Shown in pieces: positions 40,662 to 50,414 of a stretch of DNA of 64,000 nt; positions within the stretch are counted from its first letter, which is position 1; every line of letters starts with the position of its first letter. Both the position numbers and the translations under genes were made by a program. The stretch comes from Bacteriovorax sp037444575 (GTDB lineage Bacteria > Bdellovibrionota > Bacteriovoracia > Bacteriovoracales > Bacteriovoracaceae): NCBI GenBank assembly GCA_037444575.1, contig JBBIME010000012.1, positions 1 to 64,000 of the forward strand. Reading direction: 5' to 3'. Below the pieces are notes generated by a model. The model ran no database searches. It saw only the letters and a list, made by a program, of their open reading frames with translations, and was not told where the DNA came from.

Positions 40662-42578
40662 ATGAATAAGCAATTCACACCACCAGCATCTGTAAAAGAT
40701 ATTCTCGATAGAGTAGAGCGCCCCAAAACAGCGGTTGTTACTGGAGGTATGCCCTACGCCAACGGTCCCCTGCACTTAGGCCATCTAGCTGGTGCAATAG
40801 TTCCACCGGATATCATGGCCCGCTATATGCGTATGCTCATCGGCAAACAGAATGTTCTTTTTGTCAGCGGAAATGATGATCATGGTTCAACTTCTGAAGT
40901 TGCCGCTCTCAAGGCAGGAATGCTGGTCAGAGAATTCATTGATCAAATCCATGCCAAACAAGTTGAGACGATCACTCGCTACGGAATTTCATACGATATT
41001 TTTTCGGGGACATCTCAACCTGATTGTTATCCTGTTCATAAAGAAGTTTGCCAGGACTTTTTGATCCGACTCTGGAAAAACAAGATGCTGGAGAAAAAAA
41101 CCACGAAGCAGTGGTTTGATCCAAAGATCAATCGTTTTCTTCAAGATAGAAACGTGACAGGGAAATGCCCGAATCCAAATTGTACAAATGAAACAGCATA
41201 CAGTGATTCATGTGAAGTTTGTGGCGTTCAATATGATCCATCCGAATTGATTAATCCAAAGTCTTCACTCTCTGATGCGACTCCTGTTTTAAAAGACACA
41301 GCTCACTTGTGGCTTGATATGTGGAAAGTTTCTGACCAACTCACAGGGTGGATCAAGACAAAACAAAATAAGTGGCGCAAAGGCGTTTTCAATGAAGTAT
41401 TTGAAACGGTTCAGCCTGCATTTCAATTCGACAATACTCACGAGCCCACGTTTAAAGAAATGCGTGCGACTCTTCCAAAACATAAATCTCGTTATGCTCC
41501 TGGAAAAAAAGTTGTCGTGCAATTTGAAAGCATTGCCGATTACAACACTGGTTTCTCTGCAATGGCGTCCAAAGGAATCAAATGCGAACCTCTCGACGGG
41601 TGGGCCCACAGATCCATCACTCGGGATGTGACTTGGGGAATTCCAGTGCCGGCTGAAATTGATCCGGAAATGAAAGATAAAACTTTATATGTATGGCCGG
41701 ATTCATTGATTGCACCAATTTCATTCTCAAGAGTCGCTCTTGCTAAACAAGGAAGAGATCCAAAAGAATGGGAGCGTTTCTGGAAAGATCCAAATGCAAA
41801 AATCTTCCAGTTCTTAGGTCAAGACAACGTTTATTTTTACGTGCTCATGCAAGGAGCGATGTGGATTGGTGTTCGCGGAGATGATACAGCAGACTACACA
41901 ATGACTGACGTATACTCTGTTTTCCATTTAATGGTCAACGGCGAGAAAATGAGTAAGTCCACAGGAAATTATTATACTGGCGATCAACTGACAAATGAAA
42001 TGGGATACGATGCAGATCAAATCCGTTATTTTCTTTCGACATTGAGCTTAGCGGAAAAGCAATCGAACTTTGATTTTGAAACTTTCAAAGAAAGAAATAA
42101 ATTTTTGGCCGGTCCAATGAACGCAGCGATTGAAAAACCCATTGCCGCTGTTCATTCAAAGTTCAATGGAGTTGTTCCAGATGGAAAACTACTAGAGAAG
42201 GCTGAAAAAGAAACTATGAAGATAGTGCAGATGTATGTGAAGAACATGGAAAAAGCCGATCACATTACTCTACTTGGCCAAATTGAAAACTATGCTCGCT
42301 TGATCAATAGTTTTTTCGTTCAATACAAACCACATGATGATCGTCATGATGAAACAGAACGAAAAGATGCTCTCTATACATGTTTCTACGTTTTAAAAAA
42401 TTTAATGATAATGCTTCATCCATTTGCTCCTGCTACAATGGAAAAAGTAAGAGAGTCATTAAATCTTCCTCTAAATGTTTTCTCTGTGGATGAATTGGGA
42501 AAACCAATTCCAGCAGGACACGCAATTGGCGAAAAACAACAATACTTTCCAGCGGTAGAAGGAAGCACGGAAGAATGA
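40662..42578 (+). CDS. metG: Methionyl-tRNA synthetase
   Basis: This class I synthetase charges tRNA-Met with methionine. The HIGH motif is HLGH at 38-41, the KMSKS loop lies at 429-433 and a zinc-binding knuckle uses C169, C174, C184 and C187. The C-terminal helical anticodon domain is present, but no tRNA-binding EMAP-like extension follows. Between the GWIKTKQNKWRKG helix (about 229-241) and HRSITRDVTWGIPVP (from 316) there are about 70 residues where E. coli MetRS has only a short link, so the chain carries an insertion. The next gene overlaps its stop by four bases. Confidence 0.95.
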   Translation: MNKQFTPPASVKDILDRVERPKTAVVTGGMPYANGPLHLGHLAGAIVPPDIMARYMRMLIGKQNVLFVSGNDDHGSTSEVAALKAGMLVREFIDQIHAKQVETITRYGISYDIFSGTSQPDCYPVHKEVCQDFLIRLWKNKMLEKKTTKQWFDPKINRFLQDRNVTGKCPNPNCTNETAYSDSCEVCGVQYDPSELINPKSSLSDATPVLKDTAHLWLDMWKVSDQLTGWIKTKQNKWRKGVFNEVFETVQPAFQFDNTHEPTFKEMRATLPKHKSRYAPGKKVVVQFESIADYNTGFSAMASKGIKCEPLDGWAHRSITRDVTWGIPVPAEIDPEMKDKTLYVWPDSLIAPISFSRVALAKQGRDPKEWERFWKDPNAKIFQFLGQDNVYFYVLMQGAMWIGVRGDDTADYTMTDVYSVFHLMVNGEKMSKSTGNYYTGDQLTNEMGYDADQIRYFLSTLSLAEKQSNFDFETFKERNKFLAGPMNAAIEKPIAAVHSKFNGVVPDGKLLEKAEKETMKIVQMYVKNMEKADHITLLGQIENYARLINSFFVQYKPHDDRHDETERKDALYTCFYVLKNLMIMLHPFAPATMEKVRESLNLPLNVFSVDELGKPIPAGHAIGEKQQYFPAVEGSTEE

Positions 42579-43240
42579 TCAACAGATTTTTAAGAGTAAG
42601 ACTAAGATTTATTGCCTCATTAGTATTAATGGGGCTTAGTGCTCTATCTTTTGAACTTTTAGATTTAGCAAAAAAACTAAGCCTCTTAGAAAAAATTCTT
42701 ATTTCCTATAACGTTTTTCAATGGACGTATCTTTTAAGCTTGGTCTTTATCATTTTCACAACGAGTTATAGAAAAGCAAAAGAAGAAGCGCTCGCTCAAG
42801 ACGAAAGCGCCAACTTCGTATTGGGCTTTTCATCTATTGCTTCAGTTTTAACTCTTATTACAATAGCTTTTGAATTAAGTTCTGCTAAGGAAGCTCACGG
42901 TCTTCACAAGTCTCTTCACCTTGCTCTTCCTGCAATAACCCTAATTGGAGTTTGGGTTCTTCTTCCAACGATGTTCGCTATTCATTACGCCCACCTTTAT
43001 TATCAAACAGAAAATGAAGAAAAACGACCTTTGCAATTTCCAGACAAACCGATGTATCCCGATTATTTTGATTTCCTCTATTTCTCGGTCACAATCTCCT
43101 TAGCATCGCAAACAGCTGATATAGCTGTACATTCAAAACGAGGAAGAAGATTAGTCTTGATTCAATCTATACTTTCTTTCATCTTTAATACAAGCGTACT
43201 TGCTTTTGGAATCAACGTTGCCGCAAGCTTGCTGAACTAG
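42575..43240 (+). CDS. DUF1345-family membrane protein
   Basis: The 221-residue protein has about five membrane helices and the DUF1345 pattern, with a loop containing YPDYFDFLYFSVTISLASQT before the last helices. The function of this family is unknown. It overlaps the metG stop by four bases, so it is expressed with metG, and it ends six bases from the convergent desaturase gene. Confidence 0.75.
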   Translation: MINRFLRVRLRFIASLVLMGLSALSFELLDLAKKLSLLEKILISYNVFQWTYLLSLVFIIFTTSYRKAKEEALAQDESANFVLGFSSIASVLTLITIAFELSSAKEAHGLHKSLHLALPAITLIGVWVLLPTMFAIHYAHLYYQTENEEKRPLQFPDKPMYPDYFDFLYFSVTISLASQTADIAVHSKRGRRLVLIQSILSFIFNTSVLAFGINVAASLLN

Positions 43241-43246
43241 AGACAA

Positions 43247-44125
43247 CTATCCTCTTTGCAGAATATATTTCTTCAATGCCATTTCTTCTTTTGCTTGCTG
43301 AATAATTTTCTCTGGCACGCGCTTTAAATTTTTTGCTAGTCCTATAGTGGCCAAGGATGAAATTAACCATTTAGTTGGATCAAATTGGTACCAGCGAATG
43401 CCGTTTCTAAAGTCGCTCGGGAAATAGTGGTGATAATTATGATAGCCTTCTCCGTAAGTAAAAAAGGCCAATAAAAAACTATCACGGGCCGTATTGTCTT
43501 CAGTATATGGTCTCGTTCCAACAACGTGACAAAGAGAATTAATAAAAAATGTACAATGATGAACAAAAACCAGACGAAATATTCCGGCCAGAGCAAATCC
43601 AGTTAGTGCCGATCCAAGAAAATGTCCAATCAGAGCAGGAAGAATCAAACCTGAAGCAACAGCAATTAAAAAGTAATGTCGATGCTGCCACATTACCAGT
43701 TTATCTTTTAATAAATCTTTGCAAAAATTCTTTTCAGCACCTGGTTCTTCTTTGTAAAAAATCCATCCGATATGAGCATAAAAAAATCCTCTATTGATAT
43801 TATAAGGATCTTCGTCATGATCTACGTGGCGGTGATGAATGCGATGATCACTTGACCATTTAAGGGCTGAATTTTGAAAAGCCCCAGCACCAAATATCAG
43901 AAAAAGTAATTTAACCAAATTATTTGTTTGATAAGTGCGGTGTGAAAATAGACGATGATAACCAGCAGTAATTGATATACCCGTTGCAAGGTAAAAGAAG
44001 ATAAACAAAATCAACTGCTGCCAATTTATCCAATGATTATAAGCGCATAAAATTAGTAAAACGATGGCCACAACTGGGGTAGATGTTAAAAAAATGACAT
44101 TTTTCCAATCAATTTGTTTCTTCAT
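43247..44125 (-). CDS. Membrane fatty acid desaturase (acyl-CoA delta-9 type)
   Basis: The three histidine boxes that bind the di-iron centre are HRLFSH (57-62), HRIHH (94-98) and HNYHH (229-233), with two paired membrane helices between them. This matches stearoyl-CoA-type desaturases, which put a cis double bond at C9 of saturated acyl chains using O2 and an electron donor. The length of 292 residues is normal for bacterial members without a fused cytochrome b5. It is divergent from a two-component pair across 72 bases, which could regulate it. Confidence 0.92.
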   Translation of the reverse strand: MKKQIDWKNVIFLTSTPVVAIVLLILCAYNHWINWQQLILFIFFYLATGISITAGYHRLFSHRTYQTNNLVKLLFLIFGAGAFQNSALKWSSDHRIHHRHVDHDEDPYNINRGFFYAHIGWIFYKEEPGAEKNFCKDLLKDKLVMWQHRHYFLIAVASGLILPALIGHFLGSALTGFALAGIFRLVFVHHCTFFINSLCHVVGTRPYTEDNTARDSFLLAFFTYGEGYHNYHHYFPSDFRNGIRWYQFDPTKWLISSLATIGLAKNLKRVPEKIIQQAKEEMALKKYILQRG

Positions 44126-44197
44126 AAAATATCCTCACAGACATCATTATGGACTAAAACAATTGAACTAAATGTAAAAGTATTGTAACAATTCTAT

Positions 44198-45142
44198 ATG
44201 ATTAAATCTCGTTGGTTTTACCATCCCTTATTTATTTTCATCTTCTCACTTTTAGCTTTGGGAACGTCCTTAATCATCTATATCCGATCGTATTTGCAGG
44301 TAAACGCAGAATTAGAGAATTTGGTGATCAAGTATCATCTTAACGCCAATAATTTGATGCAAACGGAGACTTGGGTTCTTATTCTCGTTCTCTCACTTCT
44401 AGTAGCTGTAATATTGGCCGGTTTATTGATCATTTACATCTATTATCAAAAAATGATTCAACTTTACCGTTTACAACAAAATTTTATCAATGGTTTTACT
44501 CACGAGTTAAAAACACCGATAGCTTCGTTGCAATTATTCTTAGAAACATTTTCTCGTCACGAACTTCCTAGAGATGAACAATTAAAATATCTTGAATTCA
44601 TGAAACGAGATACCGTCAGACTTTCTGATAATGTTAGTCGCATCTTAAATCTAGGACGTTTGGAAGATCGAAATTTTAAAGCAGAATTTATTGAACAAGA
44701 TTTAGTAGTGCTCATTGAAAATTTTTTAGAAAACACCCCTCACCTATTTGAAGAAGGCAAAGTGACTTTTCATTCGGATGTAAAATCCCTTCTCCTTCCA
44801 ATCGATACAGCACTTTTTGAAATGCTATTGATGAACCTTATTAAAAACGCTCTTATATATAACAATTCCAAAGAAAAAACTGTAGAAATAAATTTATCAT
44901 CACTAGGAAATAAAATATTCTTAGACTTTAAAGATAACGGAATCGGTCTAGAGAAAAATCAGCTAAAAAAAATCTTTAAGAAATTTTACCAGGCCGGAAA
45001 AAGCACAAAAGGAAGCGGATTAGGTCTCTACATTGTCCAGATTATAGCGAAGCTTCATAAAGGGGATATTCACGCTGAGAGCCTTGGAAATGGCACTGGG
45101 AGTTTGTTCAGACTGACACTAAAAAGAGTGGAGCAAAAATGA
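44198..45142 (+). CDS. Small membrane sensor histidine kinase
   Basis: Two membrane helices (about 10-30 and 58-82) enclose a short extracytoplasmic loop of about 27 residues, so the sensor may read the membrane itself. The HisKA domain has phospho-His H102 in GFTHELKTPIAS, and the ATP domain has NLIKNALIY, DNGIGL and GSGLGLYIV. The receiver gene overlaps its stop by four bases. It lies divergent from a fatty acid desaturase gene, a context similar in logic to DesKR of Bacillus, although the kinase class differs. Confidence 0.92.
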   Translation: MIKSRWFYHPLFIFIFSLLALGTSLIIYIRSYLQVNAELENLVIKYHLNANNLMQTETWVLILVLSLLVAVILAGLLIIYIYYQKMIQLYRLQQNFINGFTHELKTPIASLQLFLETFSRHELPRDEQLKYLEFMKRDTVRLSDNVSRILNLGRLEDRNFKAEFIEQDLVVLIENFLENTPHLFEEGKVTFHSDVKSLLLPIDTALFEMLLMNLIKNALIYNNSKEKTVEINLSSLGNKIFLDFKDNGIGLEKNQLKKIFKKFYQAGKSTKGSGLGLYIVQIIAKLHKGDIHAESLGNGTGSLFRLTLKRVEQK

Positions 45143-45867
45143 TTATTCCAACAAACAAAGAAAATAAAATTTTAGTTGTTGAGGACGAGAAGCATATTGC
45201 AGAGGCAGTCAAACTCAATTTGAAAATGTTAGGTCATGAAGTTGTATTGGCAACAAATGGACTTGAAGGATTAAATCAATGGAGAGAATTTAATCCCGAT
45301 TTAGTTATCGTTGATTTAATGATGCCTGAAGTAGATGGCATCGGAGTCATCACTGAAATTAGGAAAAGTGATCCAAAAATTCCAATATTAGTAATTTCAG
45401 CCAAAGATCAGGTAAAAGAAAAAATTCGCTGTTTAAGCCTAGGTGTTGATGATTATATGTCTAAACCTTTTAATCTCGATGAGTTTCTTTTAAGAGTTGA
45501 TCGACTACTTGTTAGATCAGAGTGGTCAAGGCCCCAAAAAAGTGATTCTGAACAAGAGAGTTTTACCTTCGGTCCAAACATGATCGATTTTAAAAATCTC
45601 AAAGGACATACTCGTGAAACTACTTTTGATCTCACTCTTCAAGAAATAAAAATTTTAAAAGTTTTTATTGAAACCCCAAACTTCCCTTTCACAAGAGAAG
45701 AGATTTTGGAAAAGGCCCTGGGCTACGACAGAGGAGTCTCCACCAGAACCTTAGATAATTTCATAGTTCGCTTTCGAAAATATTTTGAAATAGATCCTAA
45801 AAAACCAAAGTATTTTAAAAGCGTGCGCTCGGTTGGATATCTTTTTGATCCTTCAAGCTCTGATTAA
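45139..45867 (+). CDS. OmpR/PhoB-family response regulator
   Basis: The receiver domain has ED at 15-16, phospho-acceptor D59 (VIVDLMMPEVDG) and Lys in MSKPF. The C-terminal half is a winged-helix DNA-binding domain (LTLQEIKILKVF ... TRTLDNFIVRFRKYFE). It is the partner of the kinase whose gene overlaps its start by four bases. Its stop codon shares the tetramer TTAA with that of the convergent tldE gene. Confidence 0.94.
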   Translation: MIIPTNKENKILVVEDEKHIAEAVKLNLKMLGHEVVLATNGLEGLNQWREFNPDLVIVDLMMPEVDGIGVITEIRKSDPKIPILVISAKDQVKEKIRCLSLGVDDYMSKPFNLDEFLLRVDRLLVRSEWSRPQKSDSEQESFTFGPNMIDFKNLKGHTRETTFDLTLQEIKILKVFIETPNFPFTREEILEKALGYDRGVSTRTLDNFIVRFRKYFEIDPKKPKYFKSVRSVGYLFDPSSSD

Positions 45868-47195
45868 AGTGTAAACTTAAACTCAGAAAGTAAAATCCCA
45901 GGAACTCTTGATCCTCCAACATCTCGTTGAAAATATGATCCAGTATTTGGAATAACTTCTGAATAATTTGTTAAATCAACTAAAGCATTTCCAAAAAGAG
46001 AATAAAAACTTTCATCAAAACGCAAATCTTGAATCGGACTAACGATCTCACCGTTTTCTACCCAAAAACATGCATAACGAGTCATACCTGTAAGTCTTGC
46101 TGTTTCTCGATCCGACCAGTTCAGGTAATGAAGATCAGAAAGATAAAGGCCAGTTCCTAATTCTTTAAAAATATTTTCACGACTTAATCCGCCAGTGGAT
46201 ATAACGGGAGAGCGCATTCCTTCCCAATCGGATGCATTGTTTGTATCGACTTTGTATTCATTTGCAGTTCGTGTTGAAGTTAAAAAGTTTTTAAATTCTC
46301 CTTTTTCAACTAGAGGCAATAAACTTGGAGCAACTTCACCTATGTCGTTAAAGCGAGGACTCATCCCTAAAGAGAAATCTTCATTTAAAGAAAACTTTGT
46401 TGAAAGTTTTTTCTTTCCTTCCCATAGATCTTTGAAAGATCCATCCCCTCTTTTATGTGCTCCCATTGAAACTCCTCCCCAGGAAAGAATTCCCAACAAT
46501 TCAGAGACCGCAGAAGGAGCAAGAAAAACGCGATAAGACCCACGCTCAATTTTTTTTGATTCGCGATTCATCAAGCTCAATTTGTATTCACTGTCTTTTA
46601 TGTTTGCTTGAAGTGCCTTAGCGTCCCACTCATTTCCAGCGTAAAGAGATTTCACCGCTTTTTGTTTGTCGTTATAGAGAGAGTAATCTAAATAATAATT
46701 TCTAGTTTTAAACCAATGAAATTGTCCTTTGGAATTGATAGTTGCTCGAACAATATCTCCGCTAGAAAAAACGCCTGCAAGATCAACATGACCTGCACTT
46801 TCTAGAACATTATTCATCATTTCGTTGTTCGTTGGTAAACCTAAAAGATTTTCATCTTTTGTTACGCCATAAAAAGCGGGCTTCACTAAATAAGGATCTT
46901 CAGGAAGTTTAGAAATCCATTCACGGGCTTCTTTAATTTTTTTAACGGCCGATAGAACATCTTCTTCATTTCCTCTAAAAGGAAGAGTGAAACTTAAAGT
47001 TTTATTGCCCTTAATGAAATTAAAATCAATGAACGCCTGATGCAAATTAGTAATTTGGCGAACCTTCGCTTTTGATAATCTTGTAAAAAGTGTTTCTTCT
47101 GCGGAAAGAGTTAATGTAATAGACTCATCTGAAGTAAGTTCATTAAATATTTTTTTAGCAAAAATTTCTAGTGATGATGAATTAAGTGCTTCCAT
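45864..47195 (-). CDS. TldE/PmbA-family metalloprotease subunit
   Basis: This is the non-catalytic partner of TldD; together they form a cage-like protease (TldD/E) that processes peptides and unfolded chains. The sequence has no HExxxH and shows the PmbA fold pattern (SWGGVSMGAHKRGDG, LTGMTRYACFWVENGEIV). The start is the ATG at 47193-47195, preceded by GGAGG with a six-base gap; a longer frame extends upstream inside tldD but begins in that gene's coding region. The start overlaps the tldD stop by one base (TAATG). The pair forms an operon. Confidence 0.88.
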   Translation of the reverse strand: MEALNSSSLEIFAKKIFNELTSDESITLTLSAEETLFTRLSKAKVRQITNLHQAFIDFNFIKGNKTLSFTLPFRGNEEDVLSAVKKIKEAREWISKLPEDPYLVKPAFYGVTKDENLLGLPTNNEMMNNVLESAGHVDLAGVFSSGDIVRATINSKGQFHWFKTRNYYLDYSLYNDKQKAVKSLYAGNEWDAKALQANIKDSEYKLSLMNRESKKIERGSYRVFLAPSAVSELLGILSWGGVSMGAHKRGDGSFKDLWEGKKKLSTKFSLNEDFSLGMSPRFNDIGEVAPSLLPLVEKGEFKNFLTSTRTANEYKVDTNNASDWEGMRSPVISTGGLSRENIFKELGTGLYLSDLHYLNWSDRETARLTGMTRYACFWVENGEIVSPIQDLRFDESFYSLFGNALVDLTNYSEVIPNTGSYFQRDVGGSRVPGILLSEFKFTL

Positions 47196-48622
47196 TATTT
47201 TCCTCCCCCAAAAACTTCGATATTTGAAAACAAACAAGCTGGGCTTGCGTGTCCCACAAAGATCACCTGATTGGGTTCTCCTTTTCCACAATTAGTAAGT
47301 CCGCCAACTTCAAAAGTTGAGCGATCTCCGACCATCTTTAACTGATTCCAAAAAGGAGCCGTAATTCCTCGATAGTTTGGATTTTTTAAAAGTTTAGTGA
47401 GCTTTCCGTTTTCAATAAGGCTTGCGTATTCACAACCAAACTGAAATTTATTTCTATAGTCATCAATCGACCACGAACGAGTCGTATGCATATACACTCC
47501 TCGTTCCACACTCGCGATCATTTCATCAAGAGTTGAAGTACCCGGCTCTAAATTAACATTTCCCATTCGATCAATAGGAGCTCTATTCCATGAAGTCGCT
47601 CGCTGACTCGATACACCTGGAAGATTCAATCGTTTTTGGGATTCCAAACTTCCAAGACCTCGTTCTAAAATTCCATCGCGAATAAGAAATTCACGAGTCG
47701 CAGGAGCACCTATGTCATCGGCAAAATAACTGGCGTTTTGCCCAACAACAGTCGGATCAAAAGTAACATTCATCAATTTCGATCCATATTGAAGAGTCCC
47801 AAAGTCAGATGGCCTTACAAAACTCCATCCTGCATAGTTTCGCTCATCTCCCAAGATGCGATCAAGCTCAAGAGGATGACCGATGCTTTCATGAATTTGT
47901 AAAAACATTTGATCAGGAGCAAGCAATAGATCCATGGTTTCACTTGGACAATCATCAGCATCAAGCAATTGAAGGGCCTCTGTTGCCACTTTAACTGCAT
48001 TCTCTATTAATTTGTTTTTATCTAAGCGCTCTAGCCCATATTGAGCACTTGTACTATCGCCGAAAGTTCTTTTTTGAGATCCCTTATCACTCGTCGCTGT
48101 TGCACTAAGACCTATCGATGATCTAATAATTTTTTGATTAATATCGCTTCCATTTGTTGCCACAAGATGCGTATCTGTTTCAGTGATTGAAAAATACGCC
48201 GAGCGAGTAGAAACATGATCGTGAATTTTCATTGAGCTTGATAGGGTCATTAATAGGTCAGTCAGATCACCTGGATTAAAATGATCAATCCCCTTTTGAG
48301 CTGGACTCTGGTAACTTCCAACGAGCTTTGGTCTTACACTCTCTGAAAAAGAATGCAGGCCGTATCGTTTTGCGTTCAGCGCTGATTCGAAAGCTTTTAG
48401 AGCGGCCCTCTTGATGTCAGATGGTTCAAAAGAATTGGTGGCCGCATAGGCCAGTTGGCCCCCGACCATCACTTCAACCATTAAGCCGTGATCAACAGAG
48501 CTTGTGACTCCTTCAAGTACTTCATTTCGAACACTGATACCAGCTGTTTTAGTTTTTACTTCTCGAAGAGAGATGTAATCCGCTTCAATATTGAGAGTAT
48601 TTAACAATTGTTTTAAATTCAT
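47195..48622 (-). CDS. tldD: TldD-family metalloprotease catalytic subunit
   Basis: The catalytic zinc motif HESIGH lies at 244-249, the HExxxH of TldD, and the C-terminal region holds a third-ligand Cys in LTNCGKGEP. TldD works with TldE, encoded just downstream, in maturation of modified peptides and in general proteolysis. The length of 475 residues is normal. A radical SAM/SPASM gene lies 11 kb away but there is no direct link. The 235-base upstream spacer also serves the divergent small XRE regulator. Confidence 0.92.
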   Translation of the reverse strand: MNLKQLLNTLNIEADYISLREVKTKTAGISVRNEVLEGVTSSVDHGLMVEVMVGGQLAYAATNSFEPSDIKRAALKAFESALNAKRYGLHSFSESVRPKLVGSYQSPAQKGIDHFNPGDLTDLLMTLSSSMKIHDHVSTRSAYFSITETDTHLVATNGSDINQKIIRSSIGLSATATSDKGSQKRTFGDSTSAQYGLERLDKNKLIENAVKVATEALQLLDADDCPSETMDLLLAPDQMFLQIHESIGHPLELDRILGDERNYAGWSFVRPSDFGTLQYGSKLMNVTFDPTVVGQNASYFADDIGAPATREFLIRDGILERGLGSLESQKRLNLPGVSSQRATSWNRAPIDRMGNVNLEPGTSTLDEMIASVERGVYMHTTRSWSIDDYRNKFQFGCEYASLIENGKLTKLLKNPNYRGITAPFWNQLKMVGDRSTFEVGGLTNCGKGEPNQVIFVGHASPACLFSNIEVFGGGK

Positions 48623-48857
48623 AATTTTCCTAAAAATAATAATCTTGTGATTTTATTATCACGGTCAGAAAAGGAAAAGACCAGTTAGATTACTTAAAGA
48701 TTGCGAAGCAAAAATATTGCAAAATAATTTTCCTTGAGACTCATCGCTCAGACCTCATTCTTTAGATTGCCTTGAATATTTCTTGATCAAAAAAGATATA
48801 TGAAATTCTGAAAAAAAGTACGAAATTAAATTAATCGGAATGAATGGAGTTAAGGAA

Positions 48858-49145
48858 ATGAGAACTTTTAACAATATCGCAACACTTATAAAAACTAAGA
48901 GAGCTGAACACCCAGAACAATACACTCAAGGAGAGCTTGCAAGTTTCCTAGGATTAAAATCCGATAGATTAATTGCAATGATTGAAAACGGAGGTTGCAG
49001 TGTCCCTTTAGAGGCCATGCCAAAACTATCAGAAGTTTTAAACATTCCTCAAGATGATTTCATACAAGCGGTCATGAAAGATCATGAGGAATCACTTGAT
49101 AAATATTTTGCAAAAAATTTTAAGAGAAAAATTACTTACATGTAA
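48858..49145 (+). CDS. Small XRE-type helix-turn-helix protein
   Basis: This 95-residue protein has a Cro/cI-type helix-turn-helix (TQGELASFLGLKSDRLIAMIENG) and a short C-terminal helix. It contains no other domain. The start chosen is the ATG preceded by GGAG with an eight-base gap; an ATG 18 bases upstream is in frame but lacks that site. It stands alone, divergent from tldD and convergent with the acyl-activation operon, and might regulate either. Confidence 0.8.
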   Translation: MRTFNNIATLIKTKRAEHPEQYTQGELASFLGLKSDRLIAMIENGGCSVPLEAMPKLSEVLNIPQDDFIQAVMKDHEESLDKYFAKNFKRKITYM

Positions 49146-49153
49146 TCTCATCA

Positions 49154-50413
49154 TCAGATTCGATTATCTATCACCCTTTTCAATTTCCCTGTTCTCGCAT
49201 TGCCATCAAGTTGATGCATTTCTACTATTTCAACTCTTAATGGGTGAATAAGATTTTTGCCAAGGATGTCTGCGTAGACAGGCTTCTCTTTTTTAAAGGC
49301 CTCAACAACTCGATCGACAATTTTTGAATCGGGTTTTAATCCATGGCCTGCTATTTTAAAAGTAAGCTCATCCTTATGGTTAAAGTGATTCAATACCATC
49401 TGGAATTGAAGACCACTTATTTCTTTCAGTGTATTCATCACCATTGCTCTGGTATCTTCAAAATACACACTGATTGTTCCTAATCTTGCCGCTTCATCAG
49501 ATCTTCCTTGCAATTTAAATTTGCGGTAAGGAGTCTCCGGAGTATCAATCCACATTGCTAAATCCCCTGCTGGATAGCGAATGATGGGCATAAGTTTTCG
49601 AGTGAGATTAGTTATTAACACTCTCCCAACTCTATTTGTTTCAACGATAACTTCGTTTGTATCAGGATCGACAATTTCGATAATATTCGCGCGATCAAAG
49701 ACTCGATGTTCTCCATCTGAGCAAGACTTATCCGAATAGCCTAAAAGGCCGGCATCAACACTCGCGTAACCGACAGAAGAAATTTTTAAATTGGGAAAGA
49801 TCTTTTTAAAAGCTTCATATTGATCAGGATATAAGGATTCACCACCAAAAAGAACTTTTTCAATTTTTACCTTGGGATAATTCATCTTTGCTTTTTCATA
49901 ATACTCAAAAAGAGTAAGAATGGCCGATGGAACTCCAGCGATAACATTGATTTCAAATTCTTCCAGAGTTTTTAGAATTTGCTTAGCGTCCGTTGCTCCC
50001 GCAATTGGAAATTGCAAAATTTTTTTACTCTCCACAGGAATCCATTGAAGGGAATCTTTAATAAAAATAAATGATGAATACAAATCGCCTACGTAAAACA
50101 GATTGGCCACTCGGTCATTATCTTCAAGAATTCCTTGAGACATTCCCCATCCAAAGGCAGTTGTAAAGCTCTGCCACTCAAGTGAAGTAAAATAAGAATA
50201 TTTTGGAGACCCAGTGCTTCCTCCGCTTTTAAAAACAATTCCATCTTTCTCTTTAGAAGTTAACACTTCACCTTTCCAAAACAGTGACTGATCAATGATT
50301 GGTAGATCAGAGAGTTTATCAAAAAGAATTCCCTGATAGAGTTCTCGATAAAAAGGTGAATGCGATGCCGCGTGCTCAACAATTTCTTTTAAAGTCCATT
50401 TTTGTATCGCCAT
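49154..50413 (-). CDS. PaaK-like AMP-forming acyl ligase
   Basis: The protein has the phosphate-binding loop SGGSTGSPK at 63-71 and the PaaK-type adenylation core (VLFGGESL, GYASVDAGLLGY, RYPAGDLAM, LQGRSDEA). Such enzymes activate carboxylic acids as acyl-AMP and usually pass them to CoA or a carrier. The C-terminal domain is present, so it can be complete. The start is the ATG one base after the stop of the LuxC-PaaK fusion, with AGGA upstream; a TTG 18 bases earlier is in frame. It is the last gene of the operon, and resembles the ligase half of that fusion. Confidence 0.85.
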   Translation of the reverse strand: MAIQKWTLKEIVEHAASHSPFYRELYQGILFDKLSDLPIIDQSLFWKGEVLTSKEKDGIVFKSGGSTGSPKYSYFTSLEWQSFTTAFGWGMSQGILEDNDRVANLFYVGDLYSSFIFIKDSLQWIPVESKKILQFPIAGATDAKQILKTLEEFEINVIAGVPSAILTLFEYYEKAKMNYPKVKIEKVLFGGESLYPDQYEAFKKIFPNLKISSVGYASVDAGLLGYSDKSCSDGEHRVFDRANIIEIVDPDTNEVIVETNRVGRVLITNLTRKLMPIIRYPAGDLAMWIDTPETPYRKFKLQGRSDEAARLGTISVYFEDTRAMVMNTLKEISGLQFQMVLNHFNHKDELTFKIAGHGLKPDSKIVDRVVEAFKKEKPVYADILGKNLIHPLRVEIVEMHQLDGNARTGKLKRVIDNRI

Positions 50414-50414
50414 A

